This document shows positions 57,327-64,000 of a stretch of 64,000 nt of DNA, one piece after another. The notes beneath the pieces were generated by a model. That model did not search any database and was not told the origin of the DNA. It saw only the letters and a list, made by a program, of their open reading frames with translations. Source of the stretch: Hippasteria phrygiana. Its lineage: Eukaryota > Echinodermata > Asteroidea > Valvatida > Goniasteridae. Positions within the stretch are counted from its first letter, which is position 1; each line of letters starts with the position of its first letter. The stretch lies in contig JAZGUH010000259.1 of assembly GCA_037893225.1 (NCBI GenBank), positions 62,001 to 126,000 on the forward strand, given 5' to 3'. The translations under genes were made by a program, and so were the position numbers.

Positions 57327-58974
57327 CATCATATCCTTTTTCTAAATAAAAAAAAAATGTTACAAGAAAAAAAACTAGACTTGGAGATACATGTATCTGT
57401 TTCGAATTTGGAACCAAATCTGGGTTATGGTTCATTTTTATACTCATGACTCCTTACAATTTGAAAATAAAAACTGAGAAAAAAAATGCCCCAAAAACAT
57501 GTTTTTCATTTTTTAAATAACACTCCATTTTTCTACTTCCCTGCAAAGTCGTATAATTCATCAACAATCCAAAAATGAAAGAAAATCAAGTTCAAGAGAA
57601 AGTTGATGCCTGAGATATCCAAATTGAATTACTCACTGAAATTTGCAACAGTTATATTTTTAAAACCCAGTCAAACCTCATATAATTGAGGCTCAGGTGG
57701 GGTCCGTCAAAAGGAGAGAAACGAAACCCTAATTTCGGAGGTCTGATAACAATGGCGAACACTTAGAGATGTCAACAGTCATTTGTGTTTTGGAATTGCG
57801 TGCTACGCCCTCTCAGCGGGAATGGTGCCAGTCAGTTGTCCACAGAGGAAACGGTAATAGACCAGCAGCAACTGGCAGTGGATTAAACTTTATCCCAAGG
57901 TGCCAACGACGTATTTCAGCTTGGCACGAGCACTTGGCACTTCAAGATCTCATTACAAAATTCAGTTTCCTCTTTCAATCATTCCTGAAGAGGACGGTAA
58001 TCAGAGTTCAAGGGCGTTGTAACCGACAAACTCAAACTGCACTTTTTCCCCCCTGAAATGTGTCAAGTAATACTGATTTTCTGTTTTTAAACACCGGTGA
58101 TTTCTCATCGATGGCAATTTAATCCCGACTACATTGTCATTCTCCTTGGGGATACAGAGGAAATATTTTCTGCCACTATCTTATGAACATGAACAGACAT
58201 GTAGGCGCCTTATGTTAGTTGATGAAATGATGTCTTGATAGTTCATGGTCTATGTAATAAGTGATTACTATGATAGAGCTGCAACAGATGAACCTACCTA
58301 CATTGTACACATGTATGCATCACATAAACGGCTGAAACTGTTCTGAGCAAGAAAAGTATGCTTTTACAGCATATTCATAAATAAGACCGTTTAACCCTTC
58401 CTATAGACCTTTATCATGGTACAGCCATCTTGTTTTTCTCCTATTAAAATCAATGTAACCAAACCGAGGCTGGAAGGAAAAAATAGTCTGGCACCTTCAT
58501 TCAATAATTTGAATCACTATTCATAATTGCTAATGCACACAGGGAACAAGACAAAGATGGTGACAGCATGATAAAGGTCTATTGGTTGAGAGCCCGTCAC
58601 GTGGGTGGTTTTAAACAGCCGATAAAACACCAACTGGTTTTAAACACTTTTTCCGGTGTCACACGAAATTTATACTGCGCGACCAATCACTCTCTTAATT
58701 ACGCAAGCGCAATACTGCCGATGAGTCGTATTTACAATGTAGAGTCTATAAATCACACTACACTGCTGCGTTCAGCGCAACACCACGCCACGTTGTGCTT
58801 CAATTTCCATATAAGGAAATTTTCTGCACTACTCGTGTGAAGGCACGAACCATTAAATAGCCAAAGGAGTGTTTTACAAAACAAGGCAAAATTTGTGAAC
58901 ACAATCATTGGAAATCTAGAATCTTCGGAGGTTTTTGCTGAATTATACAAAAAGGTATTTTATGAATGGGAATA
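57327..58974. other. Long stretch without a recognised gene
   Basis: A 95-codon plus-strand frame at 57769-58056 has no recognisable motif. GGTTTTAAACA words at 58608 and 58638 resemble the palindromic element that follows. Confidence 0.4.
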
Positions 58975-59108
58975 AATATGTGCTGAGCCAGTTTTAAACA
59001 AGTACGTTTAAAAACCACCTTGGGGGATGGACGCTGATAATGGGGCGTCCAGGCCCCAAGGCAGTTTTAAACATACTTGTTTAAAACCTGCCCAGCACAT
59101 AATTATTC
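58975..59108. mobile_element. Palindromic element (~134 bp)
   Basis: AATATGTGCTGAGCCAGTTTTAAACAAGTACGTTTAAA (split words AATATGTGCTG, AGTTTTAAACAAGTA) mirrors TACTTGTTTAAAACCTG and CAGCACATAATT. The centre contains CCTTGGGG and CCCCAAGG. Confidence 0.75.
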
Positions 59109-59229
59109 CCTGATTCAATGGTGTATCCTTTTACCTGAAAATAGTGTTGTACTCAATAAATGAAACATTTTAATATTCAAACAGCTGACCATTGTAAGGA
59201 TAGGCTTCTGTTACCTCTGTACCTACATC

Positions 59230-59490
59230 TGTGGCCTGGAGCACTTGACTCAAAGAGCTTGGTGATACTACAGATTGTGGGTTCGATTCCACTGGATTAA
59301 GGTGCTTGTGTCCTTGAGCAAGACCCTTTGCCACAAGTTGCTTCTCTCCACCCAGTAGTAAATGGGAACCTGTGCGGGCAGTGGCGGTAACGTGTTTGAT
59401 TAGCCCAGTGTGGTCAATTTGCAGCAGGGGCTGTATACTCCTCGGGGAGCTAAGGTTTCAGGAACAACTGATGGCCGGATTTACAGGGGT
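59230..59490 (+). mobile_element. SINE-like element (third type)
   Basis: CAGATTGTGGGTTCGATTCCACTGG contains a B-box-like GGTTCGATTCC. It is followed by GTGTCCTTGAGCAAGACCCTTT, then CTCTCCACCCAGTAGTAAATGGGAACCTG, a body type known from tRNA-derived SINEs of marine deuterostomes. The 5' head is degraded. Confidence 0.6.
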
Positions 59491-60414
59491 AAGCATTTAT
59501 CAGCTTGAAAGCCATGATGGATATATATCCACGGTGGATGTGCAATTCATAAATATCTGCATTATTATTATTTCCACCTATCACTCAACAGATAAAGAAC
59601 AAGAATATTTTTCTGATTTCTCTGAGACCAACTCACCTCCTCCTTGTATATCTAGCAAGATATGGGATCAAGGGGTACCCCCTCTTGTCCCTATACCCTA
59701 TACACACTCCAGACTATTGTTACCAAACACATCCCCCAGATTCTGGGAACACAATGATTAACACAAAAGGGTGGGGGGGGGGGGGGGGTTCCCTCTGTCC
59801 CATATCTTGCTTCAAATGTCTCCCTGTTACTTTTTCTGATGTTTAATACTTAAATTATGTGACTAAAATTTATTGATTTTTTTTTGGGGGGGGGGGGGGG
59901 GGGAAAGGGATAAAATCAGAATTTGTGGCCACCAAATCATGGACCCCAACTCAATCCACAGTCGGTGCTCAATCAGACCACTGGCATAAGGACTAAGCCC
60001 AGTCACATAGCCTGAGCAGCAAACCAGGCCTACCACCTGTGCAGGAGATGTCTGTTGCGCACCTGCTACATCCACCTGGGCCTCTCCCTGTAGGGCGCTG
60101 GACACCTGCTATAATTAATTGGTTATTGACAAGGGCAGGTTGTTGTCTTTGGGTGGAAAAGTAACTGATGGGTTATTAACACAGGTATAACCGCTGAGAA
60201 CCACTCCACAGGAAAAACTGGACCAGCAGGCAAAATGGTAAGTTGGTGGTGTGAGGGGAATCAGTGGTGTGCATTGTTGATCAGTTGTCCCAAGTCAAAA
60301 GTAGTTTTTGCAAGTGGCAAACGTTCCTTTGTATCCTTTGTAAAAGACTGGCACCTGTGGTTATCTGTATTTAGATATCTGCATTGCAGCAATGTCTTCT
60401 AGGAACCATACAAA
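59491..60414. other. Spacer, no gene recognised
   Basis: GAGACCAACTCACCTCCTCC at 59624 echoes repeat family F. G runs lie at 59770-59789 and 59885-59903. Confidence 0.4.
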
Positions 60415-60640
60415 CATGACTACTTCCGTGGGGGAGGTGAGTTGGTCTGACCGATGGTGGAAGTTACACTGCCTGGGTCTATAGGTCTGAAAAATGGGAT
60501 AATTTGTCTGGAATCTGTTGAAGAATTATCCTTTATTTAGATTTGGGCCCAGGAAAACCGTAAGGGTGGTAGGGTTTGCAATTCAACCCTTTACCTAGAG
60601 TGGCTTTTAGCCTTGTATTGGGTGATTTCAATTTTAACAA
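60415..60640 (-). repeat. Dispersed repeat family F, copy 2
   Basis: Inverted match of 29985-30235 over essentially its full length. Confidence 0.75.
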
Positions 60641-60822
60641 GCACGAATTCGTGCAGGAGCCGCGTCGTCCACCTATGAGTCAGTAAAGCATAGTAAATGT
60701 TGTAGCGCCCTCTTCTGTTGAGCCGTGTCGCGAAAACGAATTTGGCACAAGAAGAAGAACAACAACAAGAACAACGCTAAGCGCTTATAGAGCCCCGTCT
60801 GCGATGCGACGTGGCTAAAAAA
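60641..60822. other. Spacer, no gene recognised
   Basis: Includes AAGAAGAACAACAACAAGAAC near 60750. No exon was recognised. Confidence 0.35.
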
Positions 60823-61505
60823 AAGTAGCCAAAAGTAAAATTTGATAAAAGTTAGGAAGGCCTAATGGTTTGATCACAGCAAAATATTTCTCAAAGGGAA
60901 ATTTTCGAAGCTGTTCACACTGGACTTGACATGGGGAAAATAATCATCATCTCGGTGCGTTTTACCCCAAAATGTGTAATATATGCAAACCCAGCATATG
61001 AACTCTGGCATGTACCAGGCGTGAGATCTGAGGAAAATGATAAAAACCCACGAAGCATTCTGAGGCATTTATTTGTATGGCGTTAATTTGTATTTAATTT
61101 GAAAAATGCACAGGAAAACTGCATTTTCTACTAAAAGATACGGTTCAAACTTGCAAAAAATTGCATCATTAAAATTAAAAGAAGACGTTTCAGGTTTCAG
61201 AGTTAATTCTGGAATGATTAGTACAATTTAAGGGCCAATAAATCTTCCGGAAATTAGGAAAAATCTGGAGAAATCTCATCCCTGCACTTAACTCGGGAAA
61301 AGTAGCAGAGAGGAAAATTTGATAAAAGTTAGGAGGGACTGACGGTTTGATCCCAGCAAAATATTTTTTTTAATTTTTTTTTCAAAGAAAAATTTCTAGA
61401 GCTGTTCTCACTGGACTTAACATGGTAAAACTAATCATCATCTTGGAGAATTTTACCCAAAAATGTCAAATGCAAACACAGCATATGAACTCTAGCATAT
61501 GTACA
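60823..61505 (+). repeat. Direct duplication (~200 bp, two copies) plus family H
   Basis: 60832-61018 and 61300-61500 share AAAATTTGATAAAAGTTAGG, CAGCAAAATATT, GAGCTGTTC(A/T)CACTGGACTT and CATATGAACTCT(G/A)GCAT. The DNA between (61085-61260) belongs to family H seen at 39.4 kb. Confidence 0.7.
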
Positions 61506-63047
61506 AATTGTCAGGCTACAAAACCTAAATAAAGGCTACACAGGGCCAATGTAGCTTCGTAGATCTATGCAGATCATTCATGCGGGGACAGCCATACGGG
61601 TTAAATTGTGCACACAGTGAACAGGATGGAGGAATCGGAATGAGTGTTTCTAACATTTCGGAAAACTGACGGGGGAAAATAAACCAATAACATCAGGTTT
61701 TACATGACAAGAATGAGGAATTCATGCGCCTTCTAAGGGATAGTGGAGTTATGGTCGGTAGATGAACACGACACACCTTTAAATGGGGTTTTCGTTTCTC
61801 ACTACACAGAGAAAACATGATCAATAAATGCAAGACGACAGAGGTTCCTCTCACCCCCCCCCCCCCCCCAAAAATAGAAATTTCGCTGTAAATTTGCAAA
61901 GGCATTCATGTGTATCTTGCGGCTGGAACGAAATGCTTACACCAATAGGATAAGGAGTTATAGGATAAAGAAATTCGAAAATGGGGTAAATCTGCATTTT
62001 TCCTTATGCTTGGAGTACTGTGGCTGATCGTTAACTTGACAGCTAGAGTTCATATGCTACGAGAAGTTTAAAGAAACACACCTTCACCTGTGACATCCCT
62101 TTGATGGACAGGAGAGGAAATTACTGTTCTCCCTTTCTCCCCTCCCACTTCCTATAACCAAAAACAACACGGATCTGCCAAAGGTGTTCAAGAACATGTA
62201 TAAAGAATTCTTTTCAAAGTGTTATTCTTCCATTTTCTTCCTAGCTTCTTTTTTGAAAGAAATTATTTGATCCAAAAAGAAATTCATAGTACTGTCCATC
62301 CTTTAAAGCAAATGTTTTTTTCGGTATATTTTCTTAACAGATATCTGTAGTAATAATAACCACATTTTTCTACTGCACACAAAGATATGTCCATGTCAGG
62401 CTGCAAATAAGTCGACATTTGTAAAGTAATTATTCGATAAAAGTGGGTTGGTTTCTTTTCCATTCAATGTCTCATTCCAAAGTGCCCTGCTAGAAAAATA
62501 GCAATTAAAAAACAATTTTGGGGGTTAATGGAAAAGAGTTCATTGTACCAAATCAGTTGTGTTTTCTTGTACAGATTCGTGTTTCTATAGTTTTCGTTCT
62601 TAAAAAAAGATTTTTAAAAGCCACAAATCACACAATTTGTATCCAAATTGTCTACAATTTTCAAAGTGACTAAAGAAAACTGGCAGGAGTGAGACTTGTG
62701 GTTTGTTTGACCAATTTGTTTACAGTTTAATCATATGCATTTAATAGAGGCGAGATTGGCCAAAAATTAACATCCACAAAATTAACATCCACGAAATCCA
62801 CAAAAAATCCATGAGGATCCCAGATCAACATATAGTTCACATTTGCCTAAAGGCGCAACCTTAAAATATCAGTTTTTATTGGTCTATATCCACTTTTACA
62901 GGTAAAAACACCTTTAGGACAACACCTCAGGAATTCCAGATTGCAAAAGAGATTCTTTAAAAATTCTGAAATTCCGACCAAAAAAATCCTGAAATCAGGA
63001 AAAATCCTGACAAATCTCACCCCTGTCGAGTTAAGTGTTAATTTGTA
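61506..63047. other. Long stretch without a recognised gene
   Basis: C16 at about 61854-61869. 62660-62760 has GAAAACTGGCAGGAGTGAG, the reverse of the SINE CTCCTGCCAGTTTTC segment. 62975-63020 (AAATCAGGAAAAATCCTGAC, AATCTCACCCCTG) resembles 61.25-61.29 kb. Confidence 0.45.
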
Positions 63048-63055
63048 AATATGAG

Positions 63056-63282
63056 CAGAGATGTAGTCGAGTCCATCACAAGTCCCTGCAAGTCCCTGCA
63101 AGTCCATCACAAGCCCTCCAGTCCTAATCCCAATCACAAGTTATTCAAATGAGCTTTGACAAAGGCATTCCTTTCTCATTGTTCATCCAGTTTATACTTG
63201 TGACCGGCTTTATGAAAGGACTTCTGACTGGGCTTGTGAAAGTACTTGTGAAAGGACTTGCAGGTACTCAACTCCAACTCTG
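63056..63282 (+). mobile_element. hAT-type MITE, copy 4
   Basis: Starts CAGAGATGTAGTCGAGTCC and ends CTCAACTCCAACTCTG. It is flanked by the 8-bp duplication AATATGAG (63048-63055 and 63283-63290). It keeps two AGTCCCTGCA units at the left, close to what the family ancestor probably had. Confidence 0.92.
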
Positions 63283-63290
63283 AATATGAG

Positions 63291-64000
63291 CCAGAGTTTT
63301 TAAAGCATCATTACACATAATCAAACCCCAAGCAACAAACTGCTACTCAAACTCTAAACTAATGTAGCTCTAACCACAAGTAGTACTGAGAGAAGAACCG
63401 GTTCCGACTCAAAACTTTTTGGGCTGGCTGATGCATTTGATAAACCAGACATGGTCAAAATAAGCCAATCAAGTAGAAATAACTTTTAATAGCCTGCATG
63501 TACTCATAGAAAAGGTATTTCCCTTGTTTACCGACTTGCCTAGTGTTATGAATAGTGCCTATTTGGGGTTTCCCATTGAGTTTGTCCAAGTTTTTAAGGA
63601 ATTCTGCGGCATTTTTTGTGGTGGGGATTTTCTTTTGATTAGAAATATCAATGGAATGTTAACAAGGTAAATATTGGGGGTTGGTGTCAAATTCAATTAC
63701 AAAGTCCTAATATGGAAAGATTTTGCAGGTCACTTCTACACAAAACCACATACACCTTTTTAAAAAGCATAATAGGGTTGAAAACAGATTCTACACATCA
63801 TTGTGAAATTTTGCATACATACCCAGCACGATCCTCTCAAAACAACAAAAACAGTCATACGTATTATGCACTTGTAGTTGTTGATCCCTATGCTACATGT
63901 ATGTAAGAGACACTGGTCTCATCTATTTGCCTATCCAACTGTAAGTTGGAAAGCAAAAATACTTTTGGACAGGCAGTTTCTATTTTTGCTTGTAGAAAAT
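63291..64000. other. Right edge, no gene recognised
   Basis: No exon was recognised on either strand, including no candidate for the missing N-terminal LRRC57 exon. Confidence 0.4.

Overview
This window is intron-rich, repeat-saturated animal DNA. It holds no operons, long bacterial-type ORFs, CRISPR array or rRNA. The only conserved cellular gene I can support is the 3' half of an LRRC57-like leucine-rich-repeat gene on the minus strand. Three exons join with correct GT-AG splice sites and compatible phases (45898-45630, 35855-35670, 33786-33745) and end in a stop codon. The exons for the first ~75 residues were not found and probably lie beyond base 64000. The repeat style (frequent TACATGTACATG words, many non-autonomous DNA transposons, tRNA-derived SINEs, a Crypton-type recombinase remnant) suggests a marine invertebrate, probably a deuterostome and perhaps an echinoderm. 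That placement is inference and the sequence does not prove it.

Layout. 0.6-1.0 kb: hAT-type MITE with a decamer expansion. 1.38-4.17 kb: large TTAA-flanked element packed with TGACGTCA palindromes. 4.2-17.7 kb: microsatellites, a SINE, a nested MITE, and long stretches with nothing recognised. 17.7-25 kb: two ~490-bp foldback elements, a 27-bp perfect hairpin, TTAA and hAT MITEs, a tRNA-like dimeric SINE, GACTTG-word arrays. 25-33 kb: dispersed repeats, the Crypton-type remnant with an in-frame stop, two palindromic elements, more MITEs. 33.7-45.9 kb: LRRC57 3' exons, with a 9.8-kb intron holding minisatellites, MITEs and a LINE fragment. 46-64 kb: the 5' intron or flank of LRRC57, with palindromes, LINE fragments, MITEs and a second dimeric SINE.

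The most informative content is the set of small transposon families whose copies can be compared inside this one window. A hAT-type family has four copies, each with its own 8-bp target duplication. A piggyBac-like TTAA family has five copies, one enlarged by 2.6 kb of palindrome-rich DNA. A foldback TTAA family has three copies, and there are PIF-like and other MITEs. Repeat matches were found by eye, so boundaries without a stated target duplication are approximate.
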